The position numbers and the translations under genes were made by a program. Shown here piece by piece: positions 16,640 through 25,747 of a stretch of DNA of 64,000 bases. Under the pieces are notes generated by a model, which worked only from the letters and a program-made list of their open reading frames with translations, searched no databases and was not told the origin of the DNA. The stretch's first letter is position 1. Each line of letters opens with the position of its first letter. The DNA comes from Peptostreptococcus russellii (GTDB lineage Bacteria; Bacillota; Clostridia; Peptostreptococcales; Peptostreptococcaceae): contig NZ_FODF01000009.1 in the NCBI RefSeq assembly GCF_900110295.1, positions 1 to 64,000 on the forward strand, written 5' to 3'.

Positions 16640-17158
16640 ATGAGAAAATATGAAAATAAAGAGGATTTAAAACTAGAAATAGAGAAAACTTTTAATAAAT
16701 ATATTTCTGAATTCGATGATATACCAGAAGATCTAAAGGATAAAAAAATAGATGAAGTAGATAGAAGTCCAGCAGAAAATCTTGCATATCAGGTTGGTTG
16801 GACTACTTTAATTCTGAAATGGGAAAAAGATGAAGAAGAAGGACTCGAAGTAAAAACTCCTACAGATAATTTTAAGTGGAATCAATTAGGTGAGCTGTAT
16901 CAATGCTTTAATGAAAATTATGCTCATTTATCAATAAGAGAATTAAAAAATATTTTAGAAGAAAACATCAATTCTATATATGAAATGATAGATTCTATGA
17001 GCGATGAGGAATTATTTGAGCCTCATATGAGAAAATGGGCAGATGATGCCACAAAAAAAGCTGTCTGGGAAGTTTATAAGTTTATACATATAAATACAGT
17101 TGCACCATTTTCTAGCTTTAGAACTAAAATTAGAAAGTGGAAAAAAATAGTATTGTAA
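16640..17158 (+). CDS. ClbS/DfsB-family four-helix protein
   Basis: This is a 172-residue, acidic, all-helical protein of the ClbS/DfsB (formerly DUF1706) family. Supporting stretches are the N-terminal 'NKEDLKLEIEKTFNKYISEFDDIP', then 'PAENLAYQVGWTTLILKWEKDEEEG', 'FKWNQLGELYQCF' and the C-terminal 'WEVYKFIHINTVAPFSSFRTKIRKWKK'. ClbS itself is a cyclopropane hydrolase that protects E. coli from colibactin. Most relatives have unknown roles. The gene starts 19 bases after the MerR stop behind AGGAGAA, so co-transcription with the regulator is likely. Confidence 0.82.
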   Translation: MRKYENKEDLKLEIEKTFNKYISEFDDIPEDLKDKKIDEVDRSPAENLAYQVGWTTLILKWEKDEEEGLEVKTPTDNFKWNQLGELYQCFNENYAHLSIRELKNILEENINSIYEMIDSMSDEELFEPHMRKWADDATKKAVWEVYKFIHINTVAPFSSFRTKIRKWKKIVL

Positions 17159-17551
17159 TTTCTGAAGAAGAATTAAGATAAATAATAATGTACTATTAAA
17201 TAAGTTAAAGATAAAATTTAAAATAAAATAATAATAAGCTTTTAATTTCTTATTAATAAAAAGTAAAGGTATTAAGATACTATTTTCAAGTTGGTTAAAA
17301 ATAATTTAAAAACATAATAGTATATGGACAAAAAAATAGCTATAAATTATAATATAAATTAAGGGAAATAATCAAAATTAATTAAAAAGTTACAGATCAG
17401 AAATTAAAAGTTATAATAAGACTGATTCTATTGAAAGAGTCTAAAATTTATTAATTGATAGTAAAGGAAGAACTTATAATTTTTAAATTAAAATTGTAAG
17501 TTTTTCTTTCTTGTTTAAAAGTAAATATTTACAGTAGGGGGAATAGAATTA
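17159..17551. other. AT-rich gap before the defence operon
   Basis: No gene is seen. A terminator-like hairpin is present at 17471-17505: AACTTATAATTTT paired with AAAATTGTAAGTT, then Ts. It lies 47 bases before the next gene, so the operon promoter may lie upstream with read-through, or between the hairpin and the gene. AGTAGGGGG provides the ribosome site of the next gene. Confidence 0.45.
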
Positions 17552-19840
17552 ATGAAATTTAAGATACATAAAAAATATTTTATTAGGTTAAGTGAATTCA
17601 AACAATTAAAAAGAAATCCTTTTATTGCTGGAATTTTATCAATTATTTTTGGATTCTTAGGTATACACAGGTTTTATTCAAAGAGGCTTGTAACAGGATT
17701 AATATTTTTATTTATATCTATCTATTCAATTAAGATGGACAACATTCTTATTGGTTTTTTAATATTGTTTTGTTTTTTAGAAGGCATCGTGTACTTAATA
17801 GAAGGGCTATTCTTTCTAAAAGAAAAGTTTGTAAAATATAGAATTTTGAAGGCAAATAAAAAAATAGAAAGCAAAGAAAACAGATATATTAAAGAAAAAG
17901 AGAATCAAGAAGAATCAAAAGTTATAGAAAACTCAGAAGAAAGTAATACTACGTTAGTAGAAGTAAAAGAGCCAGAAAAAGAAAATCAAGAAGAATCAGA
18001 AGTTATAGGAAAAGTAGAAGAAGAAACGATTAGAGAAGTATCGGAAATAGATCAAAGTGAAGAAGATATAGAGATAATAGACGTATCCACTTTAGAAGTT
18101 AGTCCAATAGAATACGAAAATATTGAAGTTGAGGAGAGTATTAAGAATAACTGGATAGAGAAATTAGACATACCATATGAAAGAAAAATAATGGAGATTG
18201 ATCAAATTAAATATGAAACTCTGAGATTTTACTTTAAACTTTGTGAGTTTATTGATAAAAAATTAAAAGATAAAAAAAGTTCGTTAAATGAAGAGATTGC
18301 AAGTATTGAGAGAGAAGGTGGATATTATAGTAATATTCTATATACTATTTATTGTATTTCTGAAGGCTGTGTAACAAAAAAATATAGTGGAGGATATAAT
18401 TATTATAACCCTGATTACTCTTATCAATTGCTAGAAAAACATCTTGGAAGTGAGATGCAGAAAGATGTTTTAGAAGAAGCAAATAGAATAGAAAATCATA
18501 TTTCAAGTCCAAATGAAGAAACACGAAGATACTTTGATTTAATGGATTGTGGTATAGAAAGAACTTGGTGGGATAAAGATGGAAGTATTCGAAGTTCTAG
18601 AAAATTCAATGCAGAAGAAGCTAATATATTAAATCTAACTCCTGCGAGAAATACAACGGTTTGGAATATTTATGAGATTAGAAAGAGAATAGTTTATTTA
18701 TATATAGATCTGTGGAAAACGATTTTAGATGGATTATATAAAGAGTTTATATGGCAGAGAAAGAACAAAAAAATAATAAAAAATATCATAAAACACAATA
18801 ATAGATATTATTTAACTAGTGATGAAGAAAAGATCTTATCTTCGCTTATAAGAATTGCAGAAAATTCAGTTAGAAAAATTATGCCGAATACACAACTTCT
18901 AGATGTTGATTATGATAAAAAAATTATTAGCAAATATTTACCTAAAGAAATTATCAGTGCAATAGAAGCTAAAATTTATTATTTTGAAAAAAGTATAGGA
19001 TATGCTGATAAAAAAGAAATATTAGAAGATATGATAAGTTTGAATCCAAATGATTGGAAGTTAAAAGTAGAAGAAATATTAATGTTGAGACAGGATGGGG
19101 ACATTGAAAAATTAATAGAATATAGTGAAGACGATAATTTTATAAAAATTGCTAAAAATATTATTAGGGAAAGTGAAAATGAAAAATTATTATTACTATG
19201 TTTATATGGTGTAGAAACTCATGAAAAATTAAGTCAAAAAAATAGTAAGTTATTAAATCAAATTATAAATCCGAATAATATGGATATGTATGAGGATTTA
19301 ATTGAAGCTAAAGAAACTTTATCCACAGAACTTTTAGAAAAACTGTTAGAGCTAAGAAAAGCAAAAAGAAAGAAAATAGAATTGAACATGGAGAAGGTAG
19401 AAATCTCTAAAAAGGAATTGAATAAAACGGTGGATATATTAAAAGAATATATCGGAGAAGAAAGTGAAGAAGAAAGTGAGAATATAAATAACAATAGGCT
19501 TGCTATAATTTTAGAAAACAATAAAAATACTGAAATAAACGAAACAGAAAATGAAATAGAAGAAGATGAAAAGGTGGATATAAAAGATGACGATCAAAAA
19601 GAAAATTTAAAGTATATTGATTTTCTAAAACTAATAGTTGATAAAGAAAAGGTAAGCATTAAAGAGGGAAAGGAAATAGCACTTAATAATAATGTCTTAT
19701 TGAATGTATTTATAAGTAATGTTAATGGAGAACTTTATGATTATATACAAGATCAAGCAATTCTGATAGAAGATGATTGTATAAAAATAGATGATTTTTA
19801 TGTAGATATGGTAAAGGAGTTGGTTAATAATGAAGAATAA
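17552..19840 (+). CDS. TM2 and TerB-like domain protein, first gene of a Shango-like operon
   Basis: This is a 762-residue protein. Residues about 20-95 form a TM2-type membrane module: 'AGILSIIFGFLGIHRFYSKRLVTGLIFLF' with the G-x-x-G-x-H-R-F-Y core. A Glu-rich spacer with near repeats (KENQEESKVI, KENQEESEVI) runs to about 190. A large central helical region follows that resembles TerB_N-type proteins. The C-terminal about 70 residues ('KVSIKEGKEIALNNNVLLNVFISNVNGELYD' then 'AILIEDDCIKID') fit the TerB_C domain. The end overlaps the ATPase gene by 11 bases. In Shango anti-phage systems a TerB-like protein (SngA), an ATPase and a helicase occur in this order. The TM2 fusion suggests membrane attachment. 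Confidence 0.7.
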   Translation: MKFKIHKKYFIRLSEFKQLKRNPFIAGILSIIFGFLGIHRFYSKRLVTGLIFLFISIYSIKMDNILIGFLILFCFLEGIVYLIEGLFFLKEKFVKYRILKANKKIESKENRYIKEKENQEESKVIENSEESNTTLVEVKEPEKENQEESEVIGKVEEETIREVSEIDQSEEDIEIIDVSTLEVSPIEYENIEVEESIKNNWIEKLDIPYERKIMEIDQIKYETLRFYFKLCEFIDKKLKDKKSSLNEEIASIEREGGYYSNILYTIYCISEGCVTKKYSGGYNYYNPDYSYQLLEKHLGSEMQKDVLEEANRIENHISSPNEETRRYFDLMDCGIERTWWDKDGSIRSSRKFNAEEANILNLTPARNTTVWNIYEIRKRIVYLYIDLWKTILDGLYKEFIWQRKNKKIIKNIIKHNNRYYLTSDEEKILSSLIRIAENSVRKIMPNTQLLDVDYDKKIISKYLPKEIISAIEAKIYYFEKSIGYADKKEILEDMISLNPNDWKLKVEEILMLRQDGDIEKLIEYSEDDNFIKIAKNIIRESENEKLLLLCLYGVETHEKLSQKNSKLLNQIINPNNMDMYEDLIEAKETLSTELLEKLLELRKAKRKKIELNMEKVEISKKELNKTVDILKEYIGEESEEESENINNNRLAIILENNKNTEINETENEIEEDEKVDIKDDDQKENLKYIDFLKLIVDKEKVSIKEGKEIALNNNVLLNVFISNVNGELYDYIQDQAILIEDDCIKIDDFYVDMVKELVNNEE

Positions 19841-21158
19841 GGTAAATCCAAAAGAGGCAGATAATATTATAAAAGCATTAGAAGGTGGAGTTGTTCCTAA
19901 AAAAGGAATTCAGCATCTTTTAGCTGGTAGAAGTGAGGAAGTTCAAGAAATTATAAAGATATTGGATTCTATAATTGAAGGTGAAAGTGATATAAGATTT
20001 TGGGTTGGAGACTTTGGAAGTGGTAAAAGTTTTATGCTTAGAACTATAGAATCTATAGCAATACAAAAGAATTTTGTTGTTTCTACAGTAGATTTGACTC
20101 CAACTAGAAGATTTTACTCAACAGATGGCAAAGCGAGATCCTTATATAGCGCTATAGTAGATAGCATGGTTGTGAAAACATCTCAAGATGGAAAAGCAAT
20201 TGAGACTATATTAGAAGAGTGGATTAATAAAATTATAATGAAAATATCAAAAATAAAAAAACTTCCAGTTAGTCAGTTACTAACAGCAGAAAATAAAAAA
20301 ATAGTTGAGAATGAAATATTAGATATTACTAGTTCATTTAGTTCTGTTGGTCTATCATTTGAGCTTGGTCAAGCTATTGTAAAGTATTATGAAGGTGTTG
20401 TAGAAGATAATAGAATGCTGAAACTAAAGGCACTAAGATGGATTAGAGGAGATATATCAACAAAAACAGAGGCAAAGAGAGAGCTGGGAATTGAAAAGAT
20501 TATTAGTGATGATAATTGGTATGATGCTATTAAAAATTTATCTGAATTATTTTTAGGAATAGGATATTCAGGCTTTTTAATAAACTTTGATGAAGTTGTA
20601 AATTTATACAAGTTACCATTAGCCCGTACGAGAGAAAGAAACTATGAAAGAATACTAAATATATTTAACGAGTGCAAGTCCAGTACTGCAAGAGGACTAT
20701 ATATTAACTTTGGAGTAACTAGAAAAACTATATTTGATGAAAATAGAGGAATGTCTAGTTATGGTGCTTTAAAGGGTAGATTAGGAAGCGAAGAAAGTAT
20801 GGATACAAAACTTTTAAATACAAATAGAACTGTTTTACCTTTAAAACCATTAACTGTTGAAGAAATATATACCTTATTAGAGAATTTGAATTATATTTAC
20901 AATGTCCACTACAGAAAAGATATTATTATGACACCTGAACAGATAAAAATGTATATGGAAGAGCAGTTAAACAGACCAGGAGCAAATGAATTTTTGACTC
21001 CGCGTGCAGTTACAAAGGATTATTTGGAAATTCTAGATTTAATAAGACAAAATCCAGAGGTGAATATTGAAAATATTATATATAGCAAATTTGGCAAGGA
21101 TAGTTCACCAATATTAAAAGATAAAGATAATAAAGATGATGAAATAGAGGTATTTTAA
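19830..21158 (+). CDS. BrxD/DUF2791-type P-loop ATPase, SngB-like
   Basis: This is a 442-residue ATPase. The N-terminal 'KALEGGVVPKKGIQHLLAGRSEEVQEI' and the Walker A 'WVGDFGSGKSFMLRTI' (about residues 65-80) are typical of the DUF2791 P-loop family (BrxC/BrxD relatives). A Walker B-like strand 'GFLINFDEVVNLYKL' lies near residue 253. It is encoded between the TerB-like gene (11-base overlap) and the helicase (TAATG, one-base overlap), so the three are translated together. BREX type 2 uses a relative, BrxD, but no other BREX gene is present here. Shango SngB is the better match by context. Confidence 0.75.
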   Translation: MKNKVNPKEADNIIKALEGGVVPKKGIQHLLAGRSEEVQEIIKILDSIIEGESDIRFWVGDFGSGKSFMLRTIESIAIQKNFVVSTVDLTPTRRFYSTDGKARSLYSAIVDSMVVKTSQDGKAIETILEEWINKIIMKISKIKKLPVSQLLTAENKKIVENEILDITSSFSSVGLSFELGQAIVKYYEGVVEDNRMLKLKALRWIRGDISTKTEAKRELGIEKIISDDNWYDAIKNLSELFLGIGYSGFLINFDEVVNLYKLPLARTRERNYERILNIFNECKSSTARGLYINFGVTRKTIFDENRGMSSYGALKGRLGSEESMDTKLLNTNRTVLPLKPLTVEEIYTLLENLNYIYNVHYRKDIIMTPEQIKMYMEEQLNRPGANEFLTPRAVTKDYLEILDLIRQNPEVNIENIIYSKFGKDSSPILKDKDNKDDEIEVF

Positions 21159-23263
21159 TGGAAAGTTATAATCTGCTAAGAAGAGAAATTAGACAATATG
21201 TATATGATAAGGGCTGGCCTTCTTTGAAAAAAATACAAGCGGCTTCAATAAAACATACTTACAATACAGAAAATAATTTTATACTAGCAGCCCCTACAGC
21301 TTCAGGAAAAACAGAAGCAGCATTTTTACCAGCTATTAATTCAATTGACGATTGGAATACCGGTTTAAAGATTATATATATATCACCACTAATAGCTCTT
21401 ATAAATGATCAATTTGAAAGAATAAATGAATTATGTGATTATATGGATATAACTATAACATCTTGGCATGGTGAGGCATCTAAAACAAAAAAGAAAAAAT
21501 TATTGGATAGACCAAATGGAATACTCTTGATAACACCGGAGTCTATAGAAGCAATGCTATCTTTAAGACCAGAAGAAGCTAAATTTTTGTTTAAGGGAAC
21601 AGAATGGGTAATAATAGATGAAATACATAGTTTTCAAGATAATAACAGAGGTATACAATTAAAATCTTTAATTGAGAGAATAAAAAAGTATATGGAAAAA
21701 GAAGCAAGATTTATAGGTATGTCTGCAACAATAAATAGGGAAGATTATAAAAATATTAAAAATTTTTTTGGAAGTGAAAGAAAAACAGATGTTTTGTTAG
21801 ATAGTAGTAAAAATAGTTTAAAAGTAACAAAAAGCTTTTATAGGGAAAATATTAAAAAAGAATCAAATAATGCTCTAGAAGAAATATACGACTATTCTCA
21901 GAAAGAATCGATGTTAATATTTCCAAACTCTAGATCAGAAGTTGAGAGATTATCTGTTAGTCTTTCTAGTTTAGCTAAAAAGAGAAAGTCGCACACAAAA
22001 TATTTTGCACATCACTCATCAGTTAGTAAAGATATGAGACTAAGTGCGGAAAATTTTGCTAAAAATAATAGAGGTGAATTGTTTACTATTTGCTGTACAT
22101 CTACACTGGAACTAGGAATTGATATAGGGGCTGTAGATAGCATTGTTCAGTATAATGCACCTTATTCTATAGCTAGTTTAGGTCAAAGATTAGGAAGAAG
22201 TGGTAGAGCAACTCAAAGGAATGTACTACACTTTATAGCAACCGATGAATGGTCTTTGTTGCAAGGTCTAGCTGCAATATCGCTTTATGAGGAGGGGATA
22301 ATTGATAAATTTCAAATGATTATAAAACCATATGATGTTTTAGCCCATCAAATAATATCTATTTTATTGGAAAAATCTGGAGTTCCACTAGAGGAATTAA
22401 AAAATATAAACAAAGAATTTGAAACGTGGAAAGAAATTGAGGACAAGGAACTATTAGAACTTATAGAGTATTTAGTAGAAAATAAATATATAGAAATAAT
22501 AGAAGAAGAGGCAATAACTGGTATGGCTTCAGAAGAATTATTAAGGAAAAGTGAGTTTTTTACACATTTTAATATAGATGATAATTTCTTTGTTTATAAT
22601 AGGCATACAAAGATTGGTGAAATTTCTTCAGTAAATCACTTCGAGATAGGAACTAATATTTTACTATCTGGTAAGGTATGGAAAATAAAAGATATAGAAT
22701 ATAGAGCTAAAAAAATATATGTAGACAAAGCTATGGATGGAAAAGCACCTTTATTTCCAGGTGGTAGTGTAAATACAACATATGATATTAGAAAAAGAAT
22801 GAAAGAAATATTAAAAGAAAAGTCATATTGGGAATCTTATAGTAAAAATATAAAGCTAGTTTTACTAGAACTTGCTGATGAAAGTTTTAGATATGACAAA
22901 TTTCACTGGGTAGAATGTGGCGATGGGTTAGGGTTAAGAACTTTTCAGGATACAAAAACAAATAGAACTTTAGAACTACTTTTAAATATGATGTATGATA
23001 AAGAGGCATATACACTAAAAGATAGAGAAAGTACAATTTATGGAAAAAATATAAAAAATGATATTTATGAAGTTATAGAAAAAAATCATAATGAAAAAGA
23101 TGTATTTGAATATTTAAATAAACATCCTCAAGTAGTGGAAAAGTATATATCTAGTAATAAGTATAGAGTTTTGTTACCGAATAATTTAAAAATCAAATAC
23201 ATTATAAACAATGTTCTTGATTTACAGAATGCAAAGAACTACCTAAAAGAAAACTATCAATAA
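21158..23263 (+). CDS. Lhr-like superfamily 2 helicase, SngC/BrxHI-like
   Basis: This is a 701-residue DEAD/DEAH-type helicase. Motif I is 'AAPTASGKTEAAF' (about residues 39-51), motif II 'IIDEIHSFQDN', motif III 'GMSATI', motif V 'TSTLELGIDIGAVD' and motif VI 'QRLGRSGRAT'. The C-terminal portion after residue 400 carries a winged-helix/accessory region like that of the Lhr core. All ATPase motifs are intact. It is the last gene of the three-gene operon, followed by a strong bidirectional terminator. It probably translocates on or unwinds nucleic acid during phage defence together with the ATPase. Confidence 0.8.
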   Translation: MESYNLLRREIRQYVYDKGWPSLKKIQAASIKHTYNTENNFILAAPTASGKTEAAFLPAINSIDDWNTGLKIIYISPLIALINDQFERINELCDYMDITITSWHGEASKTKKKKLLDRPNGILLITPESIEAMLSLRPEEAKFLFKGTEWVIIDEIHSFQDNNRGIQLKSLIERIKKYMEKEARFIGMSATINREDYKNIKNFFGSERKTDVLLDSSKNSLKVTKSFYRENIKKESNNALEEIYDYSQKESMLIFPNSRSEVERLSVSLSSLAKKRKSHTKYFAHHSSVSKDMRLSAENFAKNNRGELFTICCTSTLELGIDIGAVDSIVQYNAPYSIASLGQRLGRSGRATQRNVLHFIATDEWSLLQGLAAISLYEEGIIDKFQMIIKPYDVLAHQIISILLEKSGVPLEELKNINKEFETWKEIEDKELLELIEYLVENKYIEIIEEEAITGMASEELLRKSEFFTHFNIDDNFFVYNRHTKIGEISSVNHFEIGTNILLSGKVWKIKDIEYRAKKIYVDKAMDGKAPLFPGGSVNTTYDIRKRMKEILKEKSYWESYSKNIKLVLLELADESFRYDKFHWVECGDGLGLRTFQDTKTNRTLELLLNMMYDKEAYTLKDRESTIYGKNIKNDIYEVIEKNHNEKDVFEYLNKHPQVVEKYISSNKYRVLLPNNLKIKYIINNVLDLQNAKNYLKENYQ

Positions 23264-23307
23264 ACTATTAATAATTTATATTAAGATAGATTTTAAAATA
23301 CAAATAT

Positions 23308-23352
23308 AAAAAACGATTCTTGTATTTTATTTAGATACAAGAATCGTTTTTT
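23308..23352. terminator. Bidirectional terminator between convergent genes
   Basis: Perfect 18-bp arms (23308-23325 and 23335-23352; core ACGATTCTTGTAT/ATACAAGAATCGT) carry A6 on one side and T6 on the other. It ends both the helicase operon and the minus-strand CWB2 gene. Confidence 0.92.
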
Positions 23353-23359
23353 CTTTGCT

Positions 23360-24421
23360 TTAATTTAATGATTTTAATTCCTTTTCCACATTGCTAGATA
23401 CTGAATTTTCTCCACCAACTATAATTATATTTTTTATATTATTATCTATTATATAGTTTTTAGTATTTTCATCTAAACTATTAGGTTCAGTAAGAAGAAT
23501 AGCTGCATTGTTATGTACAGCTGCTGTTCCTGAAGCTAAAGCATCTGGATAGTTAGTACCGTCGACAATAACAACGGTATTGATATTTTTCTTTAAAACT
23601 GGCTTGTAGGATCTAGCTATTTCTACAGCTGTTTCATAGCGATTGTTTCCTGCAATTCTACCAGTGAAAAATGAACTTTCTGGATCGTAACTTCCATCCC
23701 AACTGTGAAGATTTAAGCCCAAGCTATCTCCTTCAAAAGTTTCAAAGTAATTTGGAACACTTTGATAGCCGCCTATTATAAATCTAAATCCGTCAGTAGA
23801 TTCTAAATCTTTACAAGATGCAAGATAAGTAGCCTCTTTTCTAGTAAGTTCTGATACAAATGGTATAGCTGCTAATAAATCTGGGAACTTGCTATCATTT
23901 ATAATTATTCCAACTGAAGTGTCACCTCTAGGTTCTCCTGCATGGAAGGTGTTAAATATAGGAGTATCAATGTAAGATGTTATTGGATAAAAAAAGTTGT
24001 TCTCATAATCATATGTATCATAGAATCTATCAACTTTTATTCCGATTGATTTTAAACTGTTATCAATACTTCTGTTTAATTGTTTATAATCTCCTAAAAT
24101 ATAGCTTCTTTTAACTCCAAGTCTAGAAAGTTCATTTATCATAGATTGAGATAAACCTGAGTTTGGAATAATATAAAATGGTACATTTAAAGCGTTTGCC
24201 ATATAAGAACCATAAAGTGCAACTCTAAAATTGTTACTAGGTGCAATAACTGCCAAGTTACCGTCAGCATTGTTAAAGTACTTCTGTTCAACTTTCATAT
24301 TAGTTTCATGGCGATCTTTGCCAGAAATTCTTGTAACATTAGTATCAGCTAATGCTGGAATAGTTGAAGAAATAAAAATAGCTATTGATAGTGCGATAGA
24401 TTTGATAGTATTTTTTTTCAT
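23360..24421 (-). CDS. Secreted protein with cell-wall-binding repeat 2 domains
   Basis: This is a 353-residue exported protein. The signal peptide (about 1-25) ends near 'PALAD'. CWB2-type repeats follow: 'VTRISGKDRHETN' near the start and 'GRIAGNNRYETAVEIA' in the C-terminal third, with 'VIVDGTNYPDALASG' and 'NIIIVGGENSVSS'. The middle repeat is diverged. CWB2 repeats bind anionic wall polymer (PSII in Clostridioides difficile) and anchor proteins without sortase. There is no extra catalytic domain, so the protein is mostly anchor. The gene faces the defence operon and has its own promoter region in 24422-24690. Confidence 0.85.
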   Translation of the reverse strand: MKKNTIKSIALSIAIFISSTIPALADTNVTRISGKDRHETNMKVEQKYFNNADGNLAVIAPSNNFRVALYGSYMANALNVPFYIIPNSGLSQSMINELSRLGVKRSYILGDYKQLNRSIDNSLKSIGIKVDRFYDTYDYENNFFYPITSYIDTPIFNTFHAGEPRGDTSVGIIINDSKFPDLLAAIPFVSELTRKEATYLASCKDLESTDGFRFIIGGYQSVPNYFETFEGDSLGLNLHSWDGSYDPESSFFTGRIAGNNRYETAVEIARSYKPVLKKNINTVVIVDGTNYPDALASGTAAVHNNAAILLTEPNSLDENTKNYIIDNNIKNIIIVGGENSVSSNVEKELKSLN

Positions 24422-24698
24422 GATGTCTCCTTTTAAATAATATTTAATAATTGATAAAGGAATATAGATATTACTATATTTTTAATAATTGTCCCTTATA
24501 ATTATGTTAACATTTAAATAAAGAATATTCAATACATTGATAAAGAGAATATAAATTCTTTTAAAGTATAAATATAAAGTATATATTTATACCGGATAAT
24601 AAAAAATATTTTCTTTAAGAATATAAAAAAATGTCTAAAAATACAATAAATGATATAATAATGAAATATATATGTAAAATAGTTTGGAGGTCGGTGTA

Positions 24699-25367
24699 TT
24701 GAATGATGAATTAAAGCTAGCTCTTCAATCACTTTCATTTTGGAGTGATTTAAATGAGAAAGAAAAAAATGTTTTATTAGAAAATGCTTATGTTGAAAAA
24801 TTTTCAAAGGGAAATCAGATAAGCTACACGGAAGAAGAATGCAAAGGACCAATAGTTATATTAAAGGGTCAAATAAGAACATATTTGATTTCTGAAGAAG
24901 GCAGGGAAGTAACTGTTTATAGACTTCATAAAGGTGATTTTTGTGTACTTTCTGCATCTTGTATTTTAGATTCTATTGGTTTTGATGTAAATATTGAGGC
25001 CATTGAGAAAACAGAGCTTCTTGTGATTCCACCAGTTGTATTTAAAGCCTTGCAAAAGAAAAATCCAAGACTGGAAATTTTTCTATTAGAAACTGTAAAT
25101 GAAAGATTTTCTGATGTTATGTGGACAATGCAGCAAATTTTATTTATGGGAGTAGATAAGCGAGTAGCTATCTATCTGTGGGATGAGTTTTCTAAAAACG
25201 GCAAAAGTGAAATACATATAACACATGACGAATTGGCTAGATATATAGGTAGTGCTAGAGAAGTAGTAACAAGAATATTAAATCATTTTACAGAGGAAGG
25301 AATTGTAAGCTTAAGTAGAGGAAAGATAACTATTGAAGATAAAGAAAAATTAAAAACGATTATGTGA
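24699..25367 (+). CDS. Crp/Fnr-family transcriptional regulator
   Basis: This is a 222-residue regulator with an N-terminal cyclic-nucleotide-fold sensor ('GNQISYTEEECKGPIVILKGQIRTYLISEEGREVTVYRLHKGD') and a C-terminal winged HTH ('ITHDELARYIGSAREVVTRILNHF'). The TTG at 24699 is taken as start because TTTGGAGG lies eight bases before it. Cys residues near 'FCVLSASCIL' (about 85-93) could serve redox sensing, but no N-terminal Fnr Cys cluster is present. The neighbouring ferredoxin and NapH-like genes suggest control of a redox function. A palindrome of CRP/FNR type overlaps its stop codon. Confidence 0.85.
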   Translation: MNDELKLALQSLSFWSDLNEKEKNVLLENAYVEKFSKGNQISYTEEECKGPIVILKGQIRTYLISEEGREVTVYRLHKGDFCVLSASCILDSIGFDVNIEAIEKTELLVIPPVVFKALQKKNPRLEIFLLETVNERFSDVMWTMQQILFMGVDKRVAIYLWDEFSKNGKSEIHITHDELARYIGSAREVVTRILNHFTEEGIVSLSRGKITIEDKEKLKTIM

Positions 25368-25379
25368 CTTAGTCACATA
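25361..25379. promoter_or_regulatory. CRP/FNR-type palindrome
   Basis: TATGTGAC-TTA-GTCACATA is a perfect inverted repeat with TGTGA/TCACA ends like CRP/FNR-family sites. It includes the TGA stop of the regulator gene and lies about 170 bases before the ferredoxin gene. It may bind the regulator, or be part of a larger terminator structure. Confidence 0.5.
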
Positions 25380-25380
25380 C

Positions 25381-25433
25381 ATAGCCAACTATTTCTGATA
25401 TATTTGTTTCAGAGCATAGGCGGCTATTTTTTT
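25381..25433 (+). terminator. Terminator after the Crp/Fnr gene
   Basis: ATAGCC (25381-25386) and GGCTAT (25422-25427) enclose an inner TCTGA/TCAGA stem, followed by seven Ts. Confidence 0.65.
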
Positions 25434-25548
25434 ATGTCCCAAATTATATAGAAAAATAAATGGGTAGAATAGTAGATTTAATATTATAAATAAGGATATT
25501 ATTGAATTTCTAAAAGCAGTTTTATTATATTAAGTAAGGAGTGTTTAA

Positions 25549-25743
25549 ATGTTATCTAAAAGGTATGCAGAAGTAGATAAAAATCGTTGTGTGGCTTGTG
25601 GCGCTTGTGGAAATGTATGCCCCAAAGGAACGATAAATGTTTGGCGTGGATGTTACGCCGTAGTAGATAAAGAAAAATGTATAGGCTGTGGTTTGTGTGA
25701 AAAAACTTGTCCTGCAGGGTGCATTGAAATAAAGGAGCGATAA
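25549..25743 (+). CDS. 2[4Fe-4S] ferredoxin-like protein
   Basis: This is a 64-residue electron carrier with two cluster motifs, CVACGACGNVCPKG and CIGCGLCEKTCPAG, the classical bacterial ferredoxin pattern. The N-terminal 'KRYAEVDKNR' and the segment 'INVWRGCYAVVDKEK' between them are family-like. An additional Cys precedes the second cluster. The start has AAGGAGTG upstream. Only four bases separate it from the NapH-like gene, so it probably passes electrons to that membrane protein. Confidence 0.9.
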   Translation: MLSKRYAEVDKNRCVACGACGNVCPKGTINVWRGCYAVVDKEKCIGCGLCEKTCPAGCIEIKER

Positions 25744-25747
25744 AACT

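Noticed and set aside
19830-23263. BREX phage-defence locus
   Set aside because: The ATPase and helicase resemble BrxD and BrxHI, but PglZ, BrxC, a methyltransferase and BrxL are absent, and the first gene is TerB-like. The Shango layout explains the set better.
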